Source: Clostridiales bacterium (lineage in GTDB: Bacteria > Bacillota > Clostridia > Christensenellales > CAG-138). From it: a stretch of DNA of 51,863 nucleotides. Each line of letters opens with the position of its first letter. The first letter of the stretch is position 1. Under the pieces are notes generated by a model that was given only the letters and a program-made list of their open reading frames with translations, was not told the origin of the DNA and searched no databases. Below are positions 22,634-31,218 of this stretch, in pieces. The position numbers and the translations under genes are program-made. The stretch spans positions 1 through 51,863 of the forward strand of contig SFNQ01000018.1 of the NCBI GenBank assembly GCA_004554165.1, in the 5' to 3' direction.

Positions 22634-24088
22634 ATGGAATTGCAGTTTGAATACGGAAAAGGGATGATTACGGCAAAGCTGCCGGACAGCACGGACGTGT
22701 TCGTGCCGGGCGAAACCGTTGCGGACCCGCCCTGCCTGCCGCAGGACTGGGACAGCCTCTATGCGGCCACGAAGAGGAGCGTGCAAAACCCCGTCGGCAT
22801 GGAACCGCTCTCGAAGCTGGCCCACAGGGGCAGCACCGTGACGATCATCATTCCGGACATCGTCAAGGGCGGCCTGCAGGCGACCGCGCACCGCCGCGTG
22901 TCCATCCGGGTGATTCTGGACGAGCTGTATGCTGCGGGCGTGGAGAAGAAGGACATCCTGCTGATCTTCTCCAATGGCCTGCATCCGCGCACCAATCCGG
23001 ACGAGATGCTGAAGATTCTGGGCGAGGCGCTGTTCAACGAATTCTATCCCTCCGGCCAGATCACGAGCCATGACAGCGAGGACTACGAAAACCTGGTCGA
23101 TCTTGGCACAACGCCGCGGGGCGACGCGGTGCTCATGAACCGGCAGGTGTACGAATCGGACATTGCCATCCTGATCGGCCATGTGCAGGGCAACCCGTAC
23201 GGCGGCTATTCCGGCGGCTACAAGCACTGCGCCACCGGCATTACCCACTGGCGGAGCATCGCCACGCACCATGTCCCTGCCGTCATGCACCAGCAGGATT
23301 TCACGCCTGTTTCCACCCACTCGCTCATGCGGCACAAGTTCGACGAGATCGGACAGCACATGGAGGCGCGCATGGGCAAGAAGTTCTTCTGCTGCGACGC
23401 GGTGCTGGACACCGGCTCCCGCCAGATCGAGATCTGGAGCGGCTACGCAAAGGAGATGCAGCCCCTGTCCTGGAAGATGGCAGACCGGCGCACCTATGTG
23501 CCCTGGGCGAAGAAGAAGTACGACGTGGTGGTGTTCGGCATGCCGCAGGACTTCCACTACGGCGACGGCATGGGCACCAACCCGATCCAGCTGATGCAGG
23601 CGCTGTCTGCGCAGGTGATCCGCCACAAGCGCATCATGAGCGAGCGCTGCGTATACATCGCGTTTTCCGCCTGCGACGGCTTCTTCAACGACGCGCGCTG
23701 GCCCTATGCGCGGGAGGTGTATGAAATTTTCCAGAAGAACGGCAACGTGCTGCCCGACATGGATGCCTACGGCGCGGCGTTCGGCCAGCGGCAGGATTAT
23801 ATCGACAAGTACCGCTTTGCGGGCGCGTTCCATCCGTATCACGGCTTCTCGATGATGAGCTGCGGCCACATCGCGGAGATGAACACCGCCGCCATCTACA
23901 TCGTGGGTGCAAAGGAGCCCGGCTGGGCCCGCGGTATGGGCCTGAAAACCCGCGCCACGCTGGAGGAGGCGCTGGCCGACGCGAAGAAAAAGTATGTGGG
24001 CGACAATCCCAACATCCTTGCGCTGCCGCGCACGTTCCGGCTATCCGCCGTGCATCTGTGCATGGCGGACGAACCCTATCGCGGCTGA
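22634..24088 (+). CDS. LarA-type nickel-pincer racemase (DUF2088 family)
   Basis: This 484-residue protein resembles lactate racemase LarA and its homologues. Likely cofactor and catalytic residues are His117 in GLHPRTNPDE, His183 in GHVQGNP, Lys197 in GGYSGGYK and the His pair at 212-213; the lysine would tether the nickel-pincer nucleotide. LarA homologues racemise or epimerise various 2-hydroxy acids. At the end of this operon a C3 2-hydroxy acid is the obvious candidate: lactate from a 6-deoxy sugar or sulfolactate from a 6-sulfo sugar (inference). LarB, LarC and LarE needed to build the cofactor are not in the window. Confidence 0.82.
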   Translation: MELQFEYGKGMITAKLPDSTDVFVPGETVADPPCLPQDWDSLYAATKRSVQNPVGMEPLSKLAHRGSTVTIIIPDIVKGGLQATAHRRVSIRVILDELYAAGVEKKDILLIFSNGLHPRTNPDEMLKILGEALFNEFYPSGQITSHDSEDYENLVDLGTTPRGDAVLMNRQVYESDIAILIGHVQGNPYGGYSGGYKHCATGITHWRSIATHHVPAVMHQQDFTPVSTHSLMRHKFDEIGQHMEARMGKKFFCCDAVLDTGSRQIEIWSGYAKEMQPLSWKMADRRTYVPWAKKKYDVVVFGMPQDFHYGDGMGTNPIQLMQALSAQVIRHKRIMSERCVYIAFSACDGFFNDARWPYAREVYEIFQKNGNVLPDMDAYGAAFGQRQDYIDKYRFAGAFHPYHGFSMMSCGHIAEMNTAAIYIVGAKEPGWARGMGLKTRATLEEALADAKKKYVGDNPNILALPRTFRLSAVHLCMADEPYRG

Positions 24089-24813
24089 TGGAGGCGGGCG
24101 CAATCGCCCTTATTGCGGGCGTCTGCTTTCTTGGCAGTCTGGTGCAGGCGGCCTGCGGCTTCGGGTTTGCGGTTGTGGTCATGGGCGTACTTTCTGCGCT
24201 CATGCCCACCTTTGGCGAGGCGGCGGGGCTGTCCAACCTGCTGATGCTCTGCGTCAGCGCAGCGTTCATGCTGCGTCTGCGCGGCCATATCCGCTGGCGG
24301 GTGATCCTGTGGCCCTTGGCGGCGTACCTGCCGGTGTCCTTTCTGATGGTACGCATCGTTGCGGCGGACCCCAACGGACTCATGCAAAAGCTCCTTGGCG
24401 CAGGGCTTGTGGGGCTGGGCGTCTACATGATCTTCTTTCAGGGGCGGCTGCACATCCGCATGACGCCCGTTTCCGGCCTCATCACCGGCGCGCTGAGCGG
24501 CGTGCTGGGCGGGCTGTTCTGTATGGCGGGCGTGCCGATGGCGGTATACCTGCTCTCCGTGGAGGAGAAGGAGGACTATCTTGCCACGATTCAGACCTTT
24601 TTCGCCATGGTGGCGGTCTATTCGGCTGTGCTGCACGGCGCGTCCGGCTTTTTGACGGGCAGGGTGTTCCAGGCGTTTCTTTTCAGCCTTGCGGCCGTTG
24701 CGCTGGGTGCGGCGGCGGGCAAGCGGATCTTTAACCGGATCAACCGGGAAACGCTGAAAAAGGTGGTTTACGGGTTCATGCTTGTGAGCGGGGTATTCCT
24801 GCTGGCGTCGTAG
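24088..24813 (+). CDS. TSUP (TauE/SafE) family permease, second copy
   Basis: This 241-residue protein has about seven to eight helices and the family's two glycine-rich half-signatures (QAACGFGFAVVVMG near 19 and LSGVLGGLFCMAGVP near 139). Start ATG 24088 overlaps the racemase stop by one base (TGATG), so they are coupled. It is the last gene of the operon; a terminator lies 165 bases downstream. TSUP proteins commonly export sulfite or sulfonated acids produced by sulfonate catabolism, which makes product export the likely job. Confidence 0.85.
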   Translation: MEAGAIALIAGVCFLGSLVQAACGFGFAVVVMGVLSALMPTFGEAAGLSNLLMLCVSAAFMLRLRGHIRWRVILWPLAAYLPVSFLMVRIVAADPNGLMQKLLGAGLVGLGVYMIFFQGRLHIRMTPVSGLITGALSGVLGGLFCMAGVPMAVYLLSVEEKEDYLATIQTFFAMVAVYSAVLHGASGFLTGRVFQAFLFSLAAVALGAAAGKRIFNRINRETLKKVVYGFMLVSGVFLLAS

Positions 24814-24978
24814 CGCAGCAGACCCGTTCCCGCCTGCTGACGGCAGATAAGGCGGGGAATGGGCGGCCCGGGGGAGCCGGGGCAGCGGGGCGCGGGCGGG
24901 CAGGTGTGCAGGAAGGGGAAGAATTGAGAATGCCGGGCTATGAAAGGCGCGGTCTGAAAAGACGGGGCGGGCAAACCG

Positions 24979-25019
24979 GCCTTGCTGCAAGCTGTCAGGA
25001 CAGCGCTGCGGCTTTTTTT
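24979..25019 (+). terminator. Terminator of the 13-gene operon
   Basis: A stem-loop built on gctgtc/gacagc and outer gcc/ggc pairs (24979-25012) is followed by seven T residues (25013-25019). It is the first good intrinsic terminator after the operon promoter. Confidence 0.7.
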
Positions 25020-25499
25020 GTATGCGAGCGTTTCAAAGGAAAGGTTCGTCAGGGGGGCGGTTCGGACCAGATCCCGGCTTTGCGGTCTGGGGCGGCGGAG
25101 CGCAGGCGGAACGCTCTGCCGCGCCGACAAACCTTGCAGACCTGCGGCTGAGAAGACGGCGGCAAGCGCTCCCGGCCCTGCCGCCGGCCCGCAGGCGCAG
25201 GGCGTGATAAAAACTGATAAAACAAAGCCTTCTTGTCACTCTTTTGCCGTCTTTTACCTCTTAAAATAAAACAAATGGGGGAAAACAGGCGTCTTTTGGG
25301 AGTTCTGAGAGAATCTCTGGGAAAAATGACGGGGCTGGACGAAAGGGAAACGCCCGCAGAACCAGAAGGATGCAGGCATGGAAACCTGAAGCGGATACAA
25401 AGCATATGGAATGCGGCAGCGCCGTCCGTTGGGCGCGCGCCGCAAGCGCCGCTGAGAGGATAACAACAGAGCTTTGGCTTTAGCAAGGAGGCGGATACG
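25020..25499. other. Gene-free spacer before the Ig-like lipoprotein gene
   Basis: No gene is supported in this stretch. A short AT-rich patch (about 25205-25275) probably holds the promoter of the downstream lipoprotein gene, but I see no -35/-10 pair with normal spacing. A weak resemblance to a thiamine riboswitch (ctgaga, then aaacctga) lacks the rest of the fold. The strong ribosome-binding site aaggagg lies at the 3' end. Confidence 0.5.
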
Positions 25500-28163
25500 G
25501 TGAGCAAAATCAGAAAGAAAGAGGGCGGAGCGCGCCGCGCGGGGTTCCTGCTCAGGACAGCGATGGCTGCGATGGTGGCCCTTGCGGCCTGCTTTGTCGC
25601 AGGTTGCGGTGAAATGAACCAGCCGGCAGCCCCGGCGGGAACGGGGGTCTACCCTGCGGAGTATCAGGCGCAGTTCAAAGACCTCTGGAATCAGAATAAC
25701 GATTTCAAGGGATACCTTACGCTGGAGGGAACCCAGTTGGGCAGCCCCGTCGTGCAGGCGGCCGACAACGCCTACTATGAGCAGCGCGGTTTCGACGGGC
25801 GCGACGGCGGCAGCGTTCCCTTCCTGGACTATCGCGCGGACGTAAAAACGCAAGGCGCCAACCTGATCATCTATGTTCCGGACGCCAGCAGAAACGGAAT
25901 CTTCAGCGAGCTGGCAAACTACAAGTCGCTGGACTACTACAGAGAGCACCCCGTTCTGACCTTCAACAGCGTGTATCGGAACGGAAAGTACAAGGTCTTT
26001 GGCGTCGTGCTGTGCGAGCCGGGCGCTGAGGACCTGCCCTACGAGAGCTGCATCAATTCCCCCAGCGACCAGCAGGCCCGCGATTTCCTGCTGAGCGTAC
26101 AGCAGCATTCGCTGCTGAACCTGCCCGTATACGCGGCGCCGGAGGATGAAATTATCACCGTCCGCGCCACCGACGGTACGCTGACGGACTCCGGCGGCAG
26201 GGCTGCAGAGCTTCTCATATTCGGCCGCAGGATAAAGGAAGGCGAGTCGGATACCGTGTTTGTTCAGCAGGCGGCCATAAATCCCAATCCCATCATGCCG
26301 GCGCAGTGGTACGAGCAGATTTTACGGGAGCAGAACGCGGCAACGGTGATGCAGCAGATCCGCCAGGAGGCGGCGGGCTGGTTCACCGCTTATGAGCTGG
26401 AGCTGATCAGCGACGCGGATCTGGAGTGGAAACTGGAAGAACGCAAGGCGGAGTTTGCCAAGTATCTCACGCCGGAGGAGCTGCTGCTCCCGGCGCAGGA
26501 GAAAATCTACCTGTATGAACAGCGCTCGGCCGGGCATGGCCCCGCTGCTGTGCTGACGCTGGACTATACAGGCTTTGTCATGGTGGCAGGGGACAAGGTC
26601 AAGCTCACGGCCAGCCTTACGCCGGCGGATCAGAACGCAGCGTTCCTCTGGAAGAGCAGCGACAGCGCGGTGGTTTCCGTCAGCGGCAGCGGCAGAGAAG
26701 CAAGCATCACCGCGAAAAAGCCGGGAAGCGCCACCGTCACGGTGAGCGCGGGCGGCGCAGAGGCTGTCTGCCAGGTTGAGGTGCTCAAGACCGACGCCTT
26801 TACCATTCATCCCGCCGCCCTCCAGATGACGGTGGGGCAGCAGGAAAAGATCACCGCAAGCGAAGCCATCAGGAGCAGCAAGAGCAGCAATACGGGCGTG
26901 GCTACCGTCAAACACAGCGGCTCGACTGCCGTTGTAACCGCGAAGAAGGTGGGCTCCGCCACCATTACCATCACCGGCGAGGGCGGCGACAGCCTGACCT
27001 GCAAGGTGACGGTAAACGAGGATCGCCTGGTCATCAGCCCCGCCTCCGTGACCCTTTCCCGGGGCGAGCTCCAGACCCTTTCCATCAAGAGCGGCACCGC
27101 CGTCAACTGGTATTCCACCAACCGGAGTGTGGCGGAACTCTATATCCTCGGCGATGGCAGCGTTGCGCAGTTGCAGGCCGTGGGCTCCGGCACCGCGAAG
27201 ATCATCGCCACCTCGAGAAACGGCGCGCAGGCAAGCTGCACCGTAACGGTACGCGAGGACGGGCTGTGCCTCAACATGGACACAATGCGCCTGAATGCGG
27301 GAGAGCTCGGCCAGATCCGGGTCGTCAGCGGCATTGCCAGCAACTGGGTTTCCGACAATGACGGCGTTGCCAGGGTCTATGCCGTTGGCGACGGCAGCGT
27401 TGCGCAGATTGAGGGCGTCAGGTCGGGTACCACCACCATTACCGCCATTGCGTCCAACGGGGCCACTGCCGCCTGTACGGTAACCGTTTCGACCCCTGTG
27501 CAGACCCTGGCCATCAGCCCTTCCTCCATGAGCCTTACTGAGGGCGACATGCGCAATATCAGCGTGACCAGCGGCATCGCCAGCAACTGGACCACAAGCG
27601 ACAGCAGCGTTGCGCAGGTTTATATCATTGGCGACGGCAGTCTGGCGCAGGTGGAGGCCGTAGGCGCAGGCACCGCCACGATTACGGCCATCGCCGGCGA
27701 TGGGACCACGGCGGTCTGCAAGGTGTCGGTTTCGGCACCGGTGGTGGACGCATATATCGGCATTGACCGGGATCGCATTACCGTCAGAGCCGGCGAGGAA
27801 GGCTACCTGAACGTATACACCAATCCGCGATCCGGCTGGGAGGGCATCTACTGCGAGGAGTTCGGCAGCGCAGCCTTCTGCTACTATGACCCGGAAACCA
27901 TGATGATCATCATAGACGGAATAGAGCCGGGGAGCAACACGGTCACCATTTATGGAAGATACGAGGGCAGGCTATACTCTGCCACCTGCATCATCACGGT
28001 GCAGGAGCCCAAGCCCGTGCCCGCGCCAACGCCTGCGCCGACACCGGAACCAGCGCCTGAACCGACGCCGGAGCCCGCTCCTGCGCCGGTTCCGGAACCT
28101 ACCCCGGAACCCGAGCCGGAGCCGCAGAGCGACATTGACGATGCTGACGGACCGGTGGGCTGA
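25500..28163 (+). CDS. Lipoprotein with inactive sortase-B-like domain and bacterial Ig-like repeats
   Basis: An 887-residue surface protein starting at GTG. It has a signal peptide with lipobox VAGC (Cys36). Residues about 60-250 track class B sortases closely (NNDFKGYLTLEGTQL, SPVVQAADNAYY, FLDYRAD, SELANYKSLDYYREHP). However, the catalytic His region is YVPDAS (125-130, normally YGHNM), the Cys region is VRATDGT (about 221-227), and only the Arg (about 234) remains. Five recognisable Big_2-type Ig-like repeats follow (about 350-755), three of them sharing an IGDGS(V/L)AQ-like segment. A sixth divergent repeat and a Pro/Glu tail end the protein. Likely a structural or ligand-binding cell-surface protein, not a transpeptidase. 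Confidence 0.85.
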   Translation: MSKIRKKEGGARRAGFLLRTAMAAMVALAACFVAGCGEMNQPAAPAGTGVYPAEYQAQFKDLWNQNNDFKGYLTLEGTQLGSPVVQAADNAYYEQRGFDGRDGGSVPFLDYRADVKTQGANLIIYVPDASRNGIFSELANYKSLDYYREHPVLTFNSVYRNGKYKVFGVVLCEPGAEDLPYESCINSPSDQQARDFLLSVQQHSLLNLPVYAAPEDEIITVRATDGTLTDSGGRAAELLIFGRRIKEGESDTVFVQQAAINPNPIMPAQWYEQILREQNAATVMQQIRQEAAGWFTAYELELISDADLEWKLEERKAEFAKYLTPEELLLPAQEKIYLYEQRSAGHGPAAVLTLDYTGFVMVAGDKVKLTASLTPADQNAAFLWKSSDSAVVSVSGSGREASITAKKPGSATVTVSAGGAEAVCQVEVLKTDAFTIHPAALQMTVGQQEKITASEAIRSSKSSNTGVATVKHSGSTAVVTAKKVGSATITITGEGGDSLTCKVTVNEDRLVISPASVTLSRGELQTLSIKSGTAVNWYSTNRSVAELYILGDGSVAQLQAVGSGTAKIIATSRNGAQASCTVTVREDGLCLNMDTMRLNAGELGQIRVVSGIASNWVSDNDGVARVYAVGDGSVAQIEGVRSGTTTITAIASNGATAACTVTVSTPVQTLAISPSSMSLTEGDMRNISVTSGIASNWTTSDSSVAQVYIIGDGSLAQVEAVGAGTATITAIAGDGTTAVCKVSVSAPVVDAYIGIDRDRITVRAGEEGYLNVYTNPRSGWEGIYCEEFGSAAFCYYDPETMMIIIDGIEPGSNTVTIYGRYEGRLYSATCIITVQEPKPVPAPTPAPTPEPAPEPTPEPAPAPVPEPTPEPEPEPQSDIDDADGPVG

Positions 28164-28224
28164 GTTTGCGCAGGACGCGCGAGATTCCGGCAACGAAACG
28201 ATATCGCTATGGAGGAAAACACGG

Positions 28225-29418
28225 ATGAAGAGAATCATTGCGATCCTTTTGGCAGGCGTCCTGGCGCTGGCCGCGATGACGGGCTGCGCCCCGCAGGCGG
28301 CTAACGGGAGCGACGGCAGGGTAATCAAGATCGGCGTATATGAGCCGGCCACCGGCGAGGATGGAGCGGGCGGCAGGCAGGAAACGCTGGGCATACGGTA
28401 TGCCAACAGCGTACAGCCCACCGTTGCCATCGGGGGCGAGACTTACCGCGTACAACTGGTGCTTGCGGACAACGAGTCCTCGGTGGAAAAGGGACCCACC
28501 GTGGCGGCGGCGCTTGCGGAGGCGGGGGTATCTCTGGTGCTGGGTTCCTACGGCTCCGGCGTGTCTCTGGCGGCCAGCGACGTGTTTGAACGGGCGGGAA
28601 TCCCGGCCATCGGCGTTACCTGCACCAACCCGCAGATCACGGCCGGCAACCAATACTATTTCCGCATCTGTTTCCTGGATCCCTTCCAGGGCGCGGTGCT
28701 TGCCAACTATGCCGCGGAGACGCTGGGCGCAAAAAAGGCATACTGCCTGGCCAAGCTGGGAAACGACTATTCAGCCGGCCTGTGCAGCTATTTCATCGGG
28801 GCGTTTCAGAGTCTGGGCGGAGAGGTGGTCTATGAAACCTTTTCCGAGGGGGAGACGGACTTTACTCCCTACATCACGGCGGCTGTGAACGAGGGGGCGG
28901 AGGTGTTTTTTGCTCCGGTTTCCACGGAGGCCGGGGCGCTGCTGATCGCGCAGGCGGCGGAGCACGGCCTGGACATGCCCCTTCTTGCGGGCGACACCTG
29001 GGATTCCAACGTCATCACCGCCGCGGTTCGGGGCACGGATTTGCCGGTTTATGTTTCCACCTTCTTTGACGAGGGAACGGACCGAGAGGCTGGAAGGAGC
29101 TTTGTGGACGGCTTTAAAGCATGGCTGAACAGCGATGCGGACGCCATGGCGGACAATGGCGGCAACGATATGGTGTCGGCGGCCTCCGCCATGGGGTACG
29201 ACGCTTATTTTACGGCGCTCGAAGCCATAAAAACCGCGGGCAGCGTCGAGCCCGCCGCCATACATGCGGCCCTGTGGAACACCACATATTCCGGCGCCAC
29301 CGGGGACATCGCCTTTGATGGAGAGAATGGCGACGCCATCCGCAGCGAGGCCTGCATCAAGCAGGTGGACAACACCAGCGGCGCATGGCGCTTTGTGGCC
29401 ATGCAGAAAGCGGAATAG
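28225..29418 (+). CDS. ABC transporter substrate-binding lipoprotein, LivK-like
   Basis: The 397-residue protein has lipobox MTGC (Cys20) and a type I periplasmic-binding fold of the branched-chain amino acid class (Peripla_BP_6). Typical stretches are IKIGVYEPATGE at the start, VLGSYGSGVSLAAS, ITAGNQYYFRI, GNDYSAG and MGYDAYF. Start ATG 28225 is set by GGAGG nine bases upstream; the open frame extends back into the previous gene without homology. No permease or ATPase genes adjoin, so it may be an orphan binding protein or serve a remote transporter. It follows the Ig-like lipoprotein by 61 bases and is probably co-transcribed. Confidence 0.88.
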   Translation: MKRIIAILLAGVLALAAMTGCAPQAANGSDGRVIKIGVYEPATGEDGAGGRQETLGIRYANSVQPTVAIGGETYRVQLVLADNESSVEKGPTVAAALAEAGVSLVLGSYGSGVSLAASDVFERAGIPAIGVTCTNPQITAGNQYYFRICFLDPFQGAVLANYAAETLGAKKAYCLAKLGNDYSAGLCSYFIGAFQSLGGEVVYETFSEGETDFTPYITAAVNEGAEVFFAPVSTEAGALLIAQAAEHGLDMPLLAGDTWDSNVITAAVRGTDLPVYVSTFFDEGTDREAGRSFVDGFKAWLNSDADAMADNGGNDMVSAASAMGYDAYFTALEAIKTAGSVEPAAIHAALWNTTYSGATGDIAFDGENGDAIRSEACIKQVDNTSGAWRFVAMQKAE

Positions 29419-29446
29419 CGCATACGGCATAGCAAACCCGTCTGTG

Positions 29447-29481
29447 GCGGCGGCGCTCCATCAGCGCCGCCGCAGCCTTTT
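29447..29481 (+). terminator. Terminator after the LivK-like gene
   Basis: The arms gcggcggcgct (29447-29457) and agcgccgccgc (29463-29473) are fully complementary around a 5-base loop, followed by agccTTTT. Ends the 25500-29418 unit. Confidence 0.75.
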
Positions 29482-29805
29482 GCCGGTTCTGCGTGAAACG
29501 AGGGACTGCGGAAGCGCGCGGGGGACAGGCGTGACGGCAGGGCCGCAGCGGATACGGCCTTGCAGGGCGCCAGAGAAAGGCGATGGGAAAAGAAGGGGGA
29601 AAGGACCGTCCCTTTGGAAAGACGGGATATGGGGGCGGCAGGGCCTGCGGAATGCCCGCCGCGGCTGGCGCTTTCAGACGCTGACGCGGGAGCACCTCCT
29701 TACAGCCTCCGAAAGCCGGCGCAAAGACGGGCGCCACAGTCCGCCGCTCTGCCCTCACGGTGCGGCCGTTCCGGAACGGCCACGCTTTTGTGGCCGGCCA
29801 GCGCC
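29482..29805. other. Intergenic stretch between convergent units
   Basis: I see no gene, repeat or regulatory element here beyond the preceding terminator. It separates the plus-strand LivK-like unit from the minus-strand CarD-like gene, so only transcript ends are expected. Confidence 0.5.
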
Positions 29806-30342
29806 TCAGGACTGGGGCTGCGCGTCCTTCGCCTGCTGCTTCTGCCGGCGCACCTGGGCGGCGATATAGGCGGGGACTGCGGCTTCCTCAATGCCCAGCG
29901 CCAGCGCCAGCTCGCTGTGCAGGAGCGCTTCCGCCCGCTTCATGTAGGCTTCATCCACCGCGCCGATTTTCCTGTTGTTCTGGCGGCGGTCCTGCTTTTT
30001 TGCATAGATGGACATGATGAGTGCGACCAGATCTGCGCAGCTGTGTGAGCGGAGCTGCGCGCTGTACTGCTGCGTCAGCTCCTGGAGATTGGAACTGTTG
30101 CAGGCTTTTGCCTGTATGGAAGGGATCAGACCAATCAGGCGCTCAGCCTCCTCCCGCGTGAGAATGGGACGCATGAATACCTCCGTATCCACGGGGATAA
30201 AGACCGTGCCGCGCTGCTGCTGCGGTTCGAGCTCATAGTAGAGCCGCTGTTCGCCGGCTTCGCAAAAATCCGGCACGCGTACATCCCTGACCCTGCATAC
30301 GCCGATCTGCCCGTATACCACAAGGTCGCCAGCCTGAAACAT
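29806..30342 (-). CDS. CarD/CdnL-family RNA polymerase-binding protein
   Basis: A 178-residue protein with an N-terminal CarD_CdnL_TRCF (RNAP-interacting) domain: FQAGDLVVYGQIGVCRV at the start, then YYELEP and GTVFIPVD. A helical C-terminal part follows. CarD-type proteins bind the RNA polymerase beta subunit and tune open-complex stability at promoters. Start ATG 30342 matches the domain start; the in-frame extension upstream covers promoter and operator DNA. A TTTGACAA/TTGTCAAA inverted repeat lies between the likely -10 and the start. Confidence 0.88.
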   Translation of the reverse strand: MFQAGDLVVYGQIGVCRVRDVRVPDFCEAGEQRLYYELEPQQQRGTVFIPVDTEVFMRPILTREEAERLIGLIPSIQAKACNSSNLQELTQQYSAQLRSHSCADLVALIMSIYAKKQDRRQNNRKIGAVDEAYMKRAEALLHSELALALGIEEAAVPAYIAAQVRRQKQQAKDAQPQS

Positions 30343-30391
30343 AAGATCACCCTCAAATGAAATATCCTTCTGAAAAGGAAGAACGTGCGGA

Positions 30392-30419
30392 TTTGACAAC
30401 TGGACTTACGTTTGTCAAA
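30392..30419. promoter_or_regulatory. Inverted repeat upstream of the CarD-like gene
   Basis: TTTGACAA (30392-30399) and TTGTCAAA (30412-30419) are perfect inverted 8-mers with a 12-base gap. They sit just downstream of a possible minus-strand -10 (TATAAC, 30432-30427; -35 poor, TGAAAA). The half-site resembles but does not equal a Spo0A box (TTGTCGAA). A stand-alone Spo0A DNA-binding domain protein is encoded about 360 bases away. Confidence 0.5.
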
Positions 30420-30777
30420 ACTGCACGTTATACCCCATGATAGCATATTTTTTCAGGTGATGTAAGAAAAAGTTTTTCCGCGCAACCAAGAAAGCTCCCG
30501 CCGGAGGCAGAAAACGGGCTGAAGAACGTGAAAAAGGGCGTCGCTCAGCAGCCGTTCAATGGCGCGCTTCAGCGCAACAGCGGCTTCCGTATCGCCGCGC
30601 TGAGCAGCGTCCGCGATGCAGGGCTCCGTTTGATCGTTCAGGAGGGCCCTGCAACCGCCGTGGATGGCCGAGGGCACTGCGTCAAAGGGAATGCGCATCT
30701 CCGCACGGGCGCGCCTCTTCCCCGCCATGCTGCGCTCGCCGGCTGGAACCTCTGGCAGGGTGCAGGGTCGGCGGGAA
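30420..30777. other. Spacer between Spo0A-C-like and CarD-like genes
   Basis: Holds the presumed CarD-like promoter (TATAAC at 30427-30432, minus strand). A 91-codon minus-strand frame (30453-30728) starting MAGKRRARAEM has no recognised domain and a poor ribosome-binding site, so I do not call it as a gene. Nothing else supportable is seen. Confidence 0.4.
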
Positions 30778-31167
30778 CTAGGCGTCCGTTTCTCCGGGCG
30801 CGGAATTTCGGGACGGGGTCTGCGCCGAATGTGCGGCGGCCTGCTCACGCCGCGACAGAAGCAGATGGCTTGCCACTGTGAAAACGAAAGCCTTGTTGCC
30901 GGGACGGTAGGTTTGCGCGTTGGGAAAGAGCGCTTTGAGCTTGCACATATCGCCGTAGCGCCAGATGTCCTCGATGATGCTGCGGAGATTGTGGTCGATG
31001 CAGGACGGCCTGGTATGGCACGCTCGGGCCACCGCGGGATAGATGTCGCGCGTGATGTTGGTAAGTTCCGGGTGCTGCATAACATATTCAATTGTGGCGA
31101 CAAGCTGATGGAAACCGACGCGGGACGGCGGAGCACACAACGAGAGTAAAAGCCTTTCTGCCTGCAT
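30778..31167 (-). CDS. Stand-alone Spo0A C-terminal domain protein
   Basis: About 129 residues matching the Spo0A DNA-binding (effector) domain without a receiver domain. Diagnostic pieces are VGFHQLVATIEYVMQHP (the ...GYxYLREAI segment of Spo0A), ITRDIYPAVARACHT, and the recognition helix region RPSCIDHNLRSIIEDIWRYGD. ATG 31167 is chosen because GAAAGGGG precedes it at seven bases; a longer version from 31218 is possible. Without the phosphorylation domain its DNA binding would be constitutive or partner-controlled. It may act on the operator-like repeat ahead of the CarD-like gene (inference). The C-terminal tail is Ser/Ala/Gln-rich. Confidence 0.8.
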   Translation of the reverse strand: MQAERLLLSLCAPPSRVGFHQLVATIEYVMQHPELTNITRDIYPAVARACHTRPSCIDHNLRSIIEDIWRYGDMCKLKALFPNAQTYRPGNKAFVFTVASHLLLSRREQAAAHSAQTPSRNSAPGETDA

Positions 31168-31218
31168 AACAGTTCCCCTTTCACCGAGCATTTGGTAAAA
31201 TTTTATCAATTCCATCAT

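Noticed and set aside
25290..25430. Thiamine riboswitch-like pieces (ctgaga and aaacctga)
   Set aside because: The two short motifs are not joined by the other conserved helices, and the downstream genes have no link to thiamine.
30453..30728. 91-codon minus-strand frame between Spo0A-C-like and CarD-like genes
   Set aside because: Weak ribosome-binding site and no domain; kept only as a note.
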